DNA of 41,639 bases, taken from positions 1 to 41,639 of the forward strand of contig NZ_JFJZ01000041.1 in NCBI RefSeq assembly GCF_002115825.1, written 5' to 3'. This DNA comes from Thalassospira sp. MCCC 1A01428. Its GTDB lineage: Bacteria > Pseudomonadota > Alphaproteobacteria > Rhodospirillales > Thalassospiraceae. The position numbers and the translations under genes were made by a program. Shown here in pieces: positions 30,283 to 38,804 of this stretch (positions are counted from its first letter, which is position 1; every line of letters starts with the position of its first letter). Below the pieces are notes generated by a model. The model ran no database searches and had not been told where the DNA came from. It saw only the letters and a program-made list of their open reading frames with translations.

Positions 30283-30470
30283 CCATCGACACCGAAAACA
30301 TGCGCGGCGATGAAATGCTGTTGACCATTGAAATCAATGGTGCAGTCGCCCTTCGCAAGGCCCTTCGCGACCATGCAACGCATAGCAAAATGTTTGCTAA
30401 CAGCCCGGATCAGGAAACGCTTTTGCGCCAGATTTGCAAGCGCGCAACCAATCAGGATGACGCGGCTTAG
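30279..30470 (+). CDS. Small hypothetical phage protein, 63 aa
   Basis: Not recognised. A 63-residue protein (MTIDTENMRGDEMLLTIEIN) with a strand then helix (V-A-L-R-K-A-L-R-D-H-A) and a final helix. ATG overlaps the HD gene stop; AGGGGA 8-13 bases upstream. The strong hairpin at 30486-30543 follows 15 bases after. Confidence 0.75.
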   Translation: MTIDTENMRGDEMLLTIEINGAVALRKALRDHATHSKMFANSPDQETLLRQICKRATNQDDAA

Positions 30471-30485
30471 GCCGCCTCGTTCCGC

Positions 30486-30543
30486 AGGATGGCGGGCACC
30501 CGCTCCCCCGCTGGCGTGCATCCCCCACGCCGCCCGCCATCCT
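30486..30543. repeat. Large nested inverted repeat between operon genes
   Basis: AGGATGGCGGGC (30486-30497) and its exact reverse complement GCCCGCCATCCT (30532-30543), 12 bp, enclose a 34-base loop that itself holds GGCGTG/CACGCC (30513-30518/30526-30531). The inner right arm touches the outer right arm, so the two helices can stack. No T run, so it is not a typical terminator; more likely RNA structure or a DNA-binding site. Confidence 0.85.
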
Positions 30544-30576
30544 TCGCAACGTGAACAGCACCCAAAAGGCGAAACC

Positions 30577-31272
30577 ATGACCAACACGTCAAAATGCGGG
30601 CTTTGCACCGCCAACATCTTTACCGATGCCGAACTGGCCTATCAGGACATTCAGGACCAGGCCACGATGCGCAATTATCCAAACATCATCGAACAGGCAA
30701 TGAACATCGATGCCAATGCCTATATGCACGACCTTTTGGATGCGTTCGCCATTGAATGCGAATATGTCGGCGACGAACCGAAAACACTGCCATGGCTTGT
30801 AACGTCGTACAAGATGGCAAGCCTGAATCAGAACCATGCGGATTGCATGGCCGCGCGCGCGATCAGCTACATCGATCGCGAATGGTTACATCAGATCCAG
30901 TCACGCCCCGACACGATCTTACCGATGCATATCAAACGCATTGCGGACATTGCCAAAACCGCACTTAAAAAACTGTCAGACGACGCCTTCCCCGAGGAAC
31001 TCAAGGCCGCCCACCAGATACAGGATTGCTATGCACACAGGCTGGCATTCACCGTTCAGCGCAATCCTGATACCGGCTGGATCAACATTGCATCCGCCTG
31101 CGATGTAACCGGAGCAATCCGCGACCAAAGCGCCCTGATTTCCCCGCGCCTGACCAAACACCACGCAAAACGTCTGACCAATGCGATCAACCGCTGTCTT
31201 GGCCTGCGACCGCTCGAAGCCAGCATGATTGTGACCAGTGCTGTATGGGCGCGCGAGGAAAAGGCGGCATGA
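30577..31272 (+). CDS. Hypothetical phage protein, 231 aa
   Basis: Not recognised. The ATG at 30577 (MTNTSKCGLCTANIF) with AAGG 9-12 bases upstream is chosen over a longer reading that would translate the hairpin. It has a C-G-L-C pair at the start that may bind a metal, a helical middle and a C-terminal R-L-T-K-H-H-A-K-R-L-T-N-A-I-N-R-C-L-G-L. The end overlaps the next gene. Confidence 0.78.
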   Translation: MTNTSKCGLCTANIFTDAELAYQDIQDQATMRNYPNIIEQAMNIDANAYMHDLLDAFAIECEYVGDEPKTLPWLVTSYKMASLNQNHADCMAARAISYIDREWLHQIQSRPDTILPMHIKRIADIAKTALKKLSDDAFPEELKAAHQIQDCYAHRLAFTVQRNPDTGWINIASACDVTGAIRDQSALISPRLTKHHAKRLTNAINRCLGLRPLEASMIVTSAVWAREEKAA

Positions 31273-31499
31273 CCAAGGATAATTGGGATTTCCATATCCA
31301 GCGACCGATTCCCCCACCAGCCAATGGAAATATCAGCCTTGAACGATTGATCAAAGCCCGAACTATCGCCGCTCAAATCATCCTGCTACATGGCGATCAG
31401 TACGAACCGATTTTTGATCGCCTAGACCGTGAAATCACCGAACTTGAAAACACCAATAACAAACGAAACAGGCTTTTGAAATTCGCAGCGGGGCATTGA
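31269..31499 (+). CDS. Hypothetical phage protein, 76 aa; last gene of rightward operon
   Basis: Not recognised. A 76-residue protein (MTKDNWDFHIQRPIPPPANG) with a helix (L-E-R-L-I-K-A-R-T-I-A-A-Q-I-I-L-L) and a charged one (F-D-R-L-D-R-E-I-T-E-L-E). The ATG overlaps the previous stop; GAGG lies 11-14 bases upstream, with AAGG nearer. The stop codon is in the terminator loop. Confidence 0.77.
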   Translation: MTKDNWDFHIQRPIPPPANGNISLERLIKARTIAAQIILLHGDQYEPIFDRLDREITELENTNNKRNRLLKFAAGH

Positions 31500-31516
31500 C
31501 CCCGCTGTTTTATTTT
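31487..31516 (+). terminator. Terminator closing the rightward operon
   Basis: AGCGGGG (31487-31493) pairs with CCCCGCT (31500-31506), the loop CATTGA holding the TGA stop of the last gene; then GTTTTATTTT (31507-31516). It is the last clear phage feature. Confidence 0.85.
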
Positions 31517-31529
31517 GGGAGGGCGTCAA

Positions 31530-31607
31530 ATGTCGATTCTTGGGATACAAAACGAGATACAAAACGGGATACATTCGGAAATACAGGGAACCATGAACCA
31601 CTTGTAA
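31530..31607 (+). CDS. Tiny possible gene (25 aa) over a 12-bp repeat
   Basis: ATG at 31530 follows GGGAGG (31518-31523) at a good distance and opens 25 codons to TAA at 31607. The peptide is MSILGIQNEIQNGIHSEIQG and five more residues, a four-residue repeat. It lies behind the terminator, so expression is doubtful. It may be a remnant or leader. Treated as tentative. Confidence 0.3.
   Translation: MSILGIQNEIQNGIHSEIQGTMNHL
31544..31591. repeat. 12-bp tandem repeat (about four units)
   Basis: GATAC occurs at 31544, 31556 and 31568 and AATAC at 31580, exactly 12 bases apart; the first two units are GATACAAAACGA and GATACAAAACGG. Iteron-like and at the phage end, so it may be sites for an integrase or excisionase arm, or just a peptide repeat. 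Confidence 0.75.
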
Positions 31608-32039
31608 GCATTTGTTTTTAAATGAAACACAGATCAACGCCCGCCCTTAACAAATCCCTGTCTCTCCGCCACACTCCCCGCCAAATCATTATATAAAACC
31701 CTGTCTTGGTTCCCGAATCTTTCGGCGGTAAAAGTGATCGCATTTTGATCAGCGATTCTTTTTGCATTAAATATGACCAGACAGTTTGTTGCGTAAAATC
31801 CCTTATATCCGCAGAATTTTTGCCAAAACCAGCAAAGCCAGGCGGCATATCGTGCGGGTTACATCATTTTCTTCATAGATATGTAAAAAATCAGTAGAAA
31901 TACGGGGGCATCACGCGCCATTATTGGCAGGCAAGATGATATTCGGGGGAATCATTTTCCGGTGGCAATGCTACCTGGCTCCCCTTTTCAAACGTCACAA
32001 CAAGACGGAAAATATAAACAGGGGGCTCTTTTTTACGTT
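31608..32039. other. Gene-free boundary region between prophage and chromosome
   Basis: 432 bases without a convincing gene. It is AT-richer than the phage operon and has several short readings on both strands without a recognisable domain or ribosome site. The join between phage and chromosome should lie here or in the repeat just before. The promoter for the transporter at 32040 is expected in the last 150 bases, but no clear -35/-10 pair was found. No tRNA gene is seen. Confidence 0.5.
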
Positions 32040-32813
32040 ATGAGCACAGCAACACCCGCCCTTAAAGTCGAAGGGATGCATAAAAGCTTTGGTGATCATG
32101 AGGTGCTTAAAGGCATTGATCTGACTGCCAATACCGGTGACGTGATTTCGATCATCGGTTCTTCCGGGTCTGGTAAAAGTACCTTCCTGCGTTGCATCAA
32201 CCTTCTTGAAACGCCGAATTCCGGTCACGTTTACGTACATGGCGAACTGATTAAAATGCGTGGTCTGGCCGACGGCAGCCAGGAACCGGGCGATAAAAAG
32301 CAGCTGCAACGTATCCGTACCAAGCTGGCGATGGTGTTCCAGAGCTTTAATCTATGGAGCCATTTGACAATTCTCGAGAACGTTATCGAAGCACCTGTAC
32401 ATGTGCTGGGCGTTCCCAAAAAACAGGCAATCGAGCGCGCAGACGCCCTGCTGCACAAGGTTGGCATGTATGAACGCCGGGATTATTACCCCGGTCATAT
32501 ATCGGGCGGCCAGCAACAACGTGCTGCCATTGCGCGTGCACTGGCGATCGAGCCCGAAGTCATGCTGTTTGACGAACCGACATCGGCACTGGACCCGGAA
32601 CTTGTCGGTGAAGTCTTGAAGGTCATGACCGATCTGGCCGAAGAAGGCCGGACCATGCTGGTGGTGACCCACGAAATGGGCTTTGCCAAAGGGGTATCCA
32701 ATAAGGTGATGTTCCTGCATCAGGGGCTTGTCGAAGAATCCGGAAACCCGAAAGAGGTTTTCGAAAATCCAAAATCAGAACGCATGAAACAATTTCTTCA
32801 GCGCGATTACTGA
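32040..32813 (+). CDS. Polar amino-acid ABC transporter ATPase (HisP/OccP family)
   Basis: ATPase that drives amino-acid uptake; sits on the inner face of the membrane with two permeases. 257 residues, equal to E. coli HisP. Walker [10 protein letters not shown] (40-48), Q-loop F-Q-S-F-N-L-W-S-H, signature S-G-G-Q-Q-Q-R, Walker [13 protein letters not shown] and H-loop V-T-H-E-M-G-F-A. The start [12 protein letters not shown] is chosen as the family start; GGGGG is 16 or more bases upstream, so translation signals are poor. First of four transporter genes; substrates of this group are histidine, arginine, ornithine or opines. Confidence 0.95.
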   Translation: MSTATPALKVEGMHKSFGDHEVLKGIDLTANTGDVISIIGSSGSGKSTFLRCINLLETPNSGHVYVHGELIKMRGLADGSQEPGDKKQLQRIRTKLAMVFQSFNLWSHLTILENVIEAPVHVLGVPKKQAIERADALLHKVGMYERRDYYPGHISGGQQQRAAIARALAIEPEVMLFDEPTSALDPELVGEVLKVMTDLAEEGRTMLVVTHEMGFAKGVSNKVMFLHQGLVEESGNPKEVFENPKSERMKQFLQRDY

Positions 32814-32899
32814 TCAAGGAGGTTCCGGTTAGCGGTGGCGGGCCGGAAAGGGAGGATGCAGCACAAGCTGCCTTCCCGTTACAACAAGGGAGACTATGA

Positions 32900-33697
32900 A
32901 TGAAGAACTGGATCAAGGCTGCTGCGGTTGCAGCTGTCGGTATTGCATTTAGCGCATCTGTCGCCAGTGCAGCCTGGGAAAAAGTTGTTGTTGCAACTGA
33001 AGGCGCCTATCCTCCGTTTAACTTTGTCGACAAAGACGGAAAATTGCAGGGTTTTGATGTCGATTTCACCAAAGAGCTTTGCAAAACGGCCGGCGTTGAA
33101 TGTGAAATCGTTGCACAGGACTGGGACGGGATCATTCCGGGCCTGCTGGCAAAAAAATATGATGCCATCATCGCTCAGATGTCGATCACGGACGAACGTA
33201 AACGTTCGATCGATTTCAGCAACTATTACTGCACCACGCCTGCAGTTTTTGTTGGCAAAGACGGCATGAAAATCGAAGCCTACAAAGACGGCAAGGTTGT
33301 CGAAGATGCGCTTGATGGCATGGTCATCGGCGTTCAGCGCTCGACCACCCATGCGAACTTCCTTGAAGATAACTTCCCGAATGCTGAAATCCGCATGTAT
33401 GACACCCAGGACAACGCATTGCTTGATCTGACAGCAGGCCGTATTGATGCGACCCTGGCTGATTCGGGTGTTCTGCTTGAATGGGTCGATTCCGATGCGG
33501 GCAAAGGTTATAGCTTCGTTTCAGATACTTTTGCCCCGGTAGAATGGTTTGGCGAAGGTGCAGGTATTGGTCTGCGTAAAGAAGACCAGGACCTGAAGGA
33601 ACTGTTTAACAAAGCGCTGGCTGAAATGCTGGCCAACGGTTCTTATGAAAAGCTGAACAAGAAATATTTCGAAACCATCAACCTGCATCCGCGGTAA
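32900..33697 (+). CDS. Periplasmic amino-acid binding protein (SBP family 3)
   Basis: 265 residues. A signal peptide (MKNWIKAAAVAAVGIAFSAS, then V-A-S-A) with cleavage after residue 24 exports it. The mature part shows the SBP3 pattern: V-V-V-A-T-E-G-A-Y-P-P-F-N-F-V-D-K-D-G-K-L-Q-G-F-D-V-D, I-I-A-Q-M-S-I-T-D-E-R, and G-V-Q-R-S-T-T-H-A-N-F-L-E-D. Those are the ligand contacts of lysine/arginine/ornithine/histidine binding proteins (R in T-D-E-R and the S-T-T). GGGAG 8-12 bases upstream of the ATG. Followed by a perfect palindrome, then the permeases. Confidence 0.94.
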   Translation: MKNWIKAAAVAAVGIAFSASVASAAWEKVVVATEGAYPPFNFVDKDGKLQGFDVDFTKELCKTAGVECEIVAQDWDGIIPGLLAKKYDAIIAQMSITDERKRSIDFSNYYCTTPAVFVGKDGMKIEAYKDGKVVEDALDGMVIGVQRSTTHANFLEDNFPNAEIRMYDTQDNALLDLTAGRIDATLADSGVLLEWVDSDAGKGYSFVSDTFAPVEWFGEGAGIGLRKEDQDLKELFNKALAEMLANGSYEKLNKKYFETINLHPR

Positions 33698-33712
33698 TCG
33701 GTTAGGAAACAG

Positions 33713-33736
33713 AGGGCGACACCATGGTGTCGCCCT
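33713..33736 (+). repeat. Perfect 24-bp palindrome between binding-protein and permease genes
   Basis: AGGGCGACACCATGGTGTCG followed by CCCT is exactly self-complementary. The T content after it is low, so it may be an mRNA-stabilising or partial-terminator hairpin that makes more binding protein than permease, as is common in such operons. Confidence 0.8.
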
Positions 33737-33787
33737 TCCCTTATTGTCGGGCCGCTATAACCGACATCAAGGCATGCGGGAGAGATC

Positions 33788-34480
33788 ATGTTTGATTTAT
33801 ATGGCCGCGGCTGGCAAATGCTTGATGGTGGACTTGTCACCATTCAACTATGCCTAACCGTGCTGCCCTTTATGATTATTATTGGCCTGCTGGGGGCATC
33901 GGCAAAACTGTCGCGTTTTAAAGCCCTGCGCGTCATTGGGGAAAGTTATACGGTTATTATCCGTGGTATTCCCGAACTTCTGGTTATTTTACTTATCTAT
34001 TTTGGGGGCACCATTGCGGTTCAAAACATTGCCGAAATGATCAGCGGAGCTGAAACCCGTGTTGATATTCCGGCGCTCTGGTCCGGTGTTGCCGCCCTTG
34101 CCCTGGTTCAGGGGGCTTTTGCATCCGAAGTGTTTCGCGCAGCCATGCTGGCCATTCCCAAAGGCCAGATTGAGGCTGCCATTGCCACCGGGATGACACC
34201 GGTACAAATTTTCCATCGTATCAAATTGCCCCAGCTTTGGCGCTTTGCCTTGCCGGGCCTCAACAATCTGTTTCAGGTTCTGATCAAGGATACTGCCCTG
34301 ATTTCAGTCGTGGGTGTTGAAGAAATTTTACGCAAGGCCGCTGTTGGTGCCGGGACGGAAAAGGCACCGTTTACCTTCTATCTGGTTGCCATGTTAATGT
34401 TTCTGGCATTCACCACGGTCTCGCTTATCGCGTTTAACCGTCTTGAAAAGCGGGCTTCCCGCGGCATTGCGAGGGCATAG
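33788..34480 (+). CDS. Polar amino-acid ABC transporter permease (HisQ-like)
   Basis: A 230-residue inner-membrane permease. TM segments around 18-38, 58-78, 98-120, 160-190 and 195-220. The EAA loop that touches the ATPase is seen as E-A-A-I-A-T-G-M-T-P-V-Q-I-F-H-R-I-K-L-P-Q. The family motif R-G-I-P-E-L-L-V-I-L-L is also seen (54-64). Pairs with the next gene in the HisQ/HisM arrangement; its stop is two bases before that start. Confidence 0.94.
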   Translation: MFDLYGRGWQMLDGGLVTIQLCLTVLPFMIIIGLLGASAKLSRFKALRVIGESYTVIIRGIPELLVILLIYFGGTIAVQNIAEMISGAETRVDIPALWSGVAALALVQGAFASEVFRAAMLAIPKGQIEAAIATGMTPVQIFHRIKLPQLWRFALPGLNNLFQVLIKDTALISVVGVEEILRKAAVGAGTEKAPFTFYLVAMLMFLAFTTVSLIAFNRLEKRASRGIARA

Positions 34481-34482
34481 TC

Positions 34483-35229
34483 ATGTTTGAAGATCTGATT
34501 TATGTTCTGGGCAAATACCACGGCTGGTTATTTGACGGGTTACTGCTGACACTGCAATTGCTGGTCATTGCTGTCATTTTTGGAAGCTTGCTTGCCGTTC
34601 CCCTGGCAATCGCCCGGACGTCAAAAAAACTGTGGGTGCAGGCCGTCCCATTCGGTTTCATTTATCTGTTTCGTGGTACGCCGCTTATCGCACAGCTATT
34701 TATGATGTATTACGGCGTGGGCCAGCTGATTGCCAATATTGATGGCATTCAGGATAGCTGGACGTGGGAATATCTCCGTGATCCGTACTGGTATTGCCTG
34801 TTAACCTTTATTCTTAATACAGCGGCATATGTTGCTGAAATCATGCGGGGCGGTATCAATAACGTGCCGAGCGGCGAGGTTGAAGCAGCCCGTGCCTGCG
34901 GTATGACACCGACAACCACCTATCGCCGGATCATTTTTCCACGTATGTGGCAAATTATTTGGCCTGCCTACACCAACGATGTCATTTTCACACTTAAGGC
35001 AACATCGCTGGCATCAACCGTAACGATGATGGAACTGACCGGTGCAGCACGTAAAATTGTTGCCCGTACCGCCCTGCCCTATGAGGCATTTATTTCCGCT
35101 GGCGTTATTTACCTGATCATTGTTTACGTGCTGACATTTGGTTTCAAAGGCGTGGAAAAATACCTTCGCCGTAATGAATTTCGCCAGGCCGACAAAAAAC
35201 CGAACGTCGAAACTGGCGTTCAGGCCTGA
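34483..35229 (+). CDS. Polar amino-acid ABC transporter permease (HisM-like)
   Basis: A 248-residue permease. R-G-T-P-L-I-A-Q-L-F (64-73) and the EAA loop V-E-A-A-R-A-C-G-M-T-P-T-T-T-Y-R-R-I-I-F-P mark the family; five TM helices. The pairing with HisQ-like and HisP-like partners matches the lysine/arginine/ornithine/histidine and octopine/nopaline transporters. Terminator follows (35254-35280). Confidence 0.94.
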   Translation: MFEDLIYVLGKYHGWLFDGLLLTLQLLVIAVIFGSLLAVPLAIARTSKKLWVQAVPFGFIYLFRGTPLIAQLFMMYYGVGQLIANIDGIQDSWTWEYLRDPYWYCLLTFILNTAAYVAEIMRGGINNVPSGEVEAARACGMTPTTTYRRIIFPRMWQIIWPAYTNDVIFTLKATSLASTVTMMELTGAARKIVARTALPYEAFISAGVIYLIIVYVLTFGFKGVEKYLRRNEFRQADKKPNVETGVQA

Positions 35230-35253
35230 CACAAACCTGTTTCCACATCGACG

Positions 35254-35285
35254 GCGACCGGTGCCTTACCCACCGGTCGCATTTT
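35254..35285 (+). terminator. Terminator of the transporter operon
   Basis: GCGACCGGTG (35254-35263) pairs exactly with CACCGGTCGC (35271-35280), loop CCTTACC, then ATTTT. Confidence 0.87.
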
Positions 35286-35302
35286 AAAGGTTTCCGACGA
35301 TC

Positions 35303-37492
35303 ATGACCCGTTCATCCGTCGCTGGAGCGTCTGCACGCCCGCGTAAAAACATGCGACTGGCTGTTAAGCTGCCTTTGCTTGTTGCGATTAGTTCGCTGAT
35401 ATCCATTCTGGTTCTTGGGGCTGCTGACTACTGGCTGGCATCCAACGATATCCGCAGCCTTTCGGCCGACAAGCTCACCGCGTTGCTCGATGCCCGCACA
35501 TCAACCCTGAACCGGTTGTTCCGTGTTGAAAACCAATCAGTTGAAAGGCTTGCAAACAGCCTGCAAATCAAGGAAGCCAACGACAGTTTTGCGTCAGGAT
35601 GGGCATTGGAAGGTGACAGTCGGGTTGCGAACCTGCGACGGTTGTTCATTGATGAAAACCCAAACCCAGCGGATCAACGCGCTGAACTGACCAAGCCGGA
35701 AGAACGCACCCCCTATACCCGCTATCATAATCGTTTTCATGTTGATTTGCGCGGCATAGCAACCGAACGTCAATATCGGTCCCTGATGCTGGTATCGTTA
35801 ACCGGCGATGTTATTTACACCGTCAATAAGCGCGATGAATTTGGCCGTAATATTAACGATACCGACTTTCCGTATCCTGGTTTGTCAGGGTTGTTAAAAG
35901 GTGTCATGGCTGATCCGGCCAATACACCGGTCACCTATGGTGATTTTCTGCGCAATGTCCCGGGCTTGATTTCGCGGTTCATTGTATCGCCGATTATCGC
36001 CGATAAGGGTGATGTGCGCGGGTATCTGGTGGTCGAGGAACCGGTTTCCGAAATTAATGATGTAACAGCCGATCCCGCCGGTCTTGGCAATACCGGATCG
36101 ATTTATCTGGTCGGGCCGGACCGTTTGCTTCGCACTGTTGACCGGCAGATGGATGACGTCCGTGATGCCAGCCAGGCTGTCTTGACTGTTTCCCATGATA
36201 CGGCCCCCGTTGGCGCGGCCCTTGGCGGCGCAACCGGCGTCATGACCTATCGCGATGAAAACAACATTGAAAAAGTTGCGGCCTATCAACCCATTGAATA
36301 TGGCGGGTCCACATGGGCCATGATAGCCGAAGCACGGGTAAGCGAAATCATGGCCCCTGTCGCTGATTTACGTAATTCAATGATCCTGCGTGCCATTGCC
36401 ATTCTGGTGGTGATTGGTCTTGTCGGGCAATTTATTGTCCATCGGGTGATCCGTCAGCTTGATGACGTCCGCGCTACCATGGTCCGGTTGGCGGATGATG
36501 ACCTCTCGGCTGAAATTCCCTCGACTGAACGAACCGACGAAATTGGCGAATTTGCCCGTGCCCTGGCCGTGTTTAAACGCAACATCCAGGAACGCCGGAA
36601 CATGCGGTATAAGGAAGAAGAAAAAAAGGCCGAACAACTTGAACATAGCCAGCGCCTTCAATCGCTTACCGAAAAATTCGAAAGTGAAATTACCAATATC
36701 CTGACCACATTAAACGCATCAATGGGCCATCTGGACCATGCTGGCCAGTCTATGATGTCTGCCGCTGAAAAAACCCGCTCGCTCGGCACGGATGCCCTGG
36801 GTCATTCGCAAAATGCCGCCAATGATGTAACGACTGTTTCCACAGCCACAACCGAACTTTCGTCATCAATTGATGAAATTGGCCGAAGCTCGTCAACCGC
36901 ACTGGGTAAATCACAGGCCGCCGTAACCGAGGCAGAAGCTGCAAACGCCAAAATTCTTGACCTTGATCAGTCAGTAAGCAAAATCGGCGAAATTGTTGCC
37001 ATGATTAGCGGCATAGCCGAGCAAACAAATTTGCTGGCGTTAAATGCAACGATTGAAGCAGCCCGTGCGGGGGATGCTGGCAAGGGGTTTGCTGTGGTAG
37101 CCGGTGAGGTTAAAAACCTGTCATCGCAAACTGCCAAAGCAACCGAGGAAATCAGCAAACAGATTGGCGAGGTTCAGGTTGAAACGGCAGAAGCCGTTAA
37201 GGCCATTGAAACCATAACCCGCACGATTGGCGAATTAAGCATTCTGACCGGCAGTATTTCGGCATCGATCGAACAACAGGGCAGCGCCACAGCCGAAATA
37301 TCGCAAAGCGCGACGTCGGCGGCACACGGAACGCAATCAGTGATCGCATCCATAGACGGTGTGGCACGCGCATCGGAGGAATCAGACATGGCATCACGTG
37401 AAGTTACACGTGTTTCTGGCGAGTTAAATCAGCAGGGTATATTACTTAAGTCAGCCGTTGATGGGTTCTTGTCCGGTGTCCGGCGCGACTGA
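35303..37492 (+). CDS. Methyl-accepting chemotaxis protein with dCache-type periplasmic domain
   Basis: A 729-residue chemoreceptor. TM1 at 20-46, a large periplasmic part (47-360; [22 protein letters not shown] and W-A-M-I-A-E, typical of dCache), TM2 at 355-378, HAMP (379-435), and a signalling part with hairpin tip [20 protein letters not shown] near residue 570. It has no C-terminal CheR-docking pentapeptide. It lies between an amino-acid transporter and an M14-type deacylase, so it may sense a similar compound. Confidence 0.93.
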   Translation: MTRSSVAGASARPRKNMRLAVKLPLLVAISSLISILVLGAADYWLASNDIRSLSADKLTALLDARTSTLNRLFRVENQSVERLANSLQIKEANDSFASGWALEGDSRVANLRRLFIDENPNPADQRAELTKPEERTPYTRYHNRFHVDLRGIATERQYRSLMLVSLTGDVIYTVNKRDEFGRNINDTDFPYPGLSGLLKGVMADPANTPVTYGDFLRNVPGLISRFIVSPIIADKGDVRGYLVVEEPVSEINDVTADPAGLGNTGSIYLVGPDRLLRTVDRQMDDVRDASQAVLTVSHDTAPVGAALGGATGVMTYRDENNIEKVAAYQPIEYGGSTWAMIAEARVSEIMAPVADLRNSMILRAIAILVVIGLVGQFIVHRVIRQLDDVRATMVRLADDDLSAEIPSTERTDEIGEFARALAVFKRNIQERRNMRYKEEEKKAEQLEHSQRLQSLTEKFESEITNILTTLNASMGHLDHAGQSMMSAAEKTRSLGTDALGHSQNAANDVTTVSTATTELSSSIDEIGRSSSTALGKSQAAVTEAEAANAKILDLDQSVSKIGEIVAMISGIAEQTNLLALNATIEAARAGDAGKGFAVVAGEVKNLSSQTAKATEEISKQIGEVQVETAEAVKAIETITRTIGELSILTGSISASIEQQGSATAEISQSATSAAHGTQSVIASIDGVARASEESDMASREVTRVSGELNQQGILLKSAVDGFLSGVRRD

Positions 37493-37566
37493 TCCCATAT
37501 CTGATATCTGTATATTTTAACATGTCGGCGCCACCAACGACCGACCCCATAACCAAAAGGTATGAA

Positions 37567-38706
37567 ATGCAGCACCAGCGCATTGAACTTCTTCGTCCCC
37601 AAATGGGTACCAGCCGTGCCCTGACCGTTCGTACCTATGGTACTGTGGGCAAAGGCCCCAAAGCCTATTTTCAGGCGGCCCTGCACGCCGATGAATTGCC
37701 CGGTGTCCTGGTACTACATCACCTTGAAAAATTGCTCGCCGATGCCGAAGCCAAGGGCGAGATTACTGGTGAAATAGTGGTTGTACCGTTTGCCAACCCC
37801 ATCGGCTTTACCCAATATGTGGATATGAAGCCATTGGGCCGGTTTGACATGCGAACCGGACAAAACTTTAACCGCCATTACCCCGATTTGTGCGACGAAC
37901 TGATTGTCGCGGTAAAAGGTAAGCTGGGGCAAGACCCCGGTGCCAATGTTGCCGTTATCCGTGCTGAATTGCGCCGCCTGATCAAGGAACGTCGTGCGTC
38001 GTCTGGTCCTATGACTGATTTGCAGGATCTGCGTTTTACGTTGGCCGAACTGGCAATTGATGCGGACCTGGTCATGGACCTGCATTGCGACTGGGAAGCC
38101 GCCATGCATCTTTATACCAGTGATTCCAGTTGGCCCGATGCTGCCGATTTGAATGCACAGCTTGGTGCCGGGGCCTGCCTGATCGCAGAAGAATCCGGTG
38201 ATAATCCGTTTGATGAAGCTTTCAGCCTGCCATGGGTCGTGATGCGCCGTGAATATGGCGAACAATTCCCCATTCCCATGGCAACTTTGGCAACCACCAT
38301 TGAATTGCGCGGCGAACAGGATGTGTATGACCATTATGCTGCCGAAGACGCAGCTAACCTGTTTTGCTTTCTGCAACGCCGTGGCGTCATTGCCGGTGAT
38401 CCCGGCCCGCTGCCGGTTGCCAAATGCGATGCAACCCCCCTGGCAGGTGTGGACCGTGTAACGGCAACCCATGGCGGTATGATCGTATTTTCAGTAGAAC
38501 CGGGCGGTATGGTAAAGGCCGGCCAGGAACTGGGATATGTGCTGGATACCGAAACAGGTGACAAAACACCATTTAGCAGCCGCACCGACGGTTTCATGTA
38601 TGCGCGTGTCGGCGGGCGGTTGGTAGTGCCTGGCGGCCTGTTATGCTCGGTCGCAGGACCAAAAGTATTGCCCGGGAAAACCGGCAATCTGTTAACCGCG
38701 CGTTGA
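37567..38706 (+). CDS. M14-type zinc deacylase (succinylglutamate desuccinylase/aspartoacylase family)
   Basis: A 379-residue enzyme with the zinc site of the AstE/AspA group: H40 and E43 in A-A-L-H-A-D-E-L-P-G and H173 in V-M-D-L-H-C-D-W-E-A. It hydrolyses an N-acyl amino acid or peptide-like amide. The start at 37567 (MQHQRIELLRPQ) has AAAGG 7-11 bases upstream; a start at 37522 lacks one. The C-terminal part (V-F-S-V-E-P-G-G-M-V-K-A-G-Q-E-L-G-Y-V) is a beta-barrel end found in the family. Substrate not set by sequence. Terminator follows. Confidence 0.9.
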   Translation: MQHQRIELLRPQMGTSRALTVRTYGTVGKGPKAYFQAALHADELPGVLVLHHLEKLLADAEAKGEITGEIVVVPFANPIGFTQYVDMKPLGRFDMRTGQNFNRHYPDLCDELIVAVKGKLGQDPGANVAVIRAELRRLIKERRASSGPMTDLQDLRFTLAELAIDADLVMDLHCDWEAAMHLYTSDSSWPDAADLNAQLGAGACLIAEESGDNPFDEAFSLPWVVMRREYGEQFPIPMATLATTIELRGEQDVYDHYAAEDAANLFCFLQRRGVIAGDPGPLPVAKCDATPLAGVDRVTATHGGMIVFSVEPGGMVKAGQELGYVLDTETGDKTPFSSRTDGFMYARVGGRLVVPGGLLCSVAGPKVLPGKTGNLLTAR

Positions 38707-38744
38707 CGGCTGCGGGCTGAAGCGATAGCTAGAATATCCTGTTT

Positions 38745-38780
38745 GCAGGGTCCGGGCGGTTGTTCGGACCCTGCCTGTTT
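38745..38780 (+). terminator. Terminator after the deacylase gene
   Basis: GCAGGGTCCG (38745-38754) pairs exactly with CGGACCCTGC (38765-38774), followed by CTGTTT. Confidence 0.82.
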
Positions 38781-38804
38781 ACGGCATATCAAAGGGCAAT
38801 CATA

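Larger units (their letters stand above)
1..31516. mobile_element. Prophage: lambda-like head, Mu-like contractile tail; left end outside window
   Basis: Continuous block of phage genes: terminase, portal, protease, capsid, sheath, tape measure, primase, helicase, CI/Cro-like switch and antirepressors. The right limit is placed at the terminator that closes the rightward operon (31487-31516), because the next recognisable gene (32040) is a chromosomal amino-acid transporter. The left limit is not in the window. No integrase, lysis gene, baseplate or tail fibre gene is seen; those must lie to the left or be missing. Gene order is intact and no structural gene is broken, so the element looks functional in the part visible. 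The exact attachment site is unknown. Confidence 0.93.

Noticed and set aside
31544..31591. CRISPR array
   Set aside because: Units are only 12 bp without spacers; no cas gene in the window.
31618..31848. Leftward open reading frame of 76 codons as integrase remnant
   Set aside because: No tyrosine recombinase motif and no ribosome site.
31608..32039. tRNA gene as attachment site
   Set aside because: No cloverleaf-forming sequence or T-loop GTTCGA-type motif was found by eye in either strand.
33713..33736. Strong intrinsic terminator
   Set aside because: The palindrome is perfect but no T run follows, and the permease genes must be expressed with the rest.
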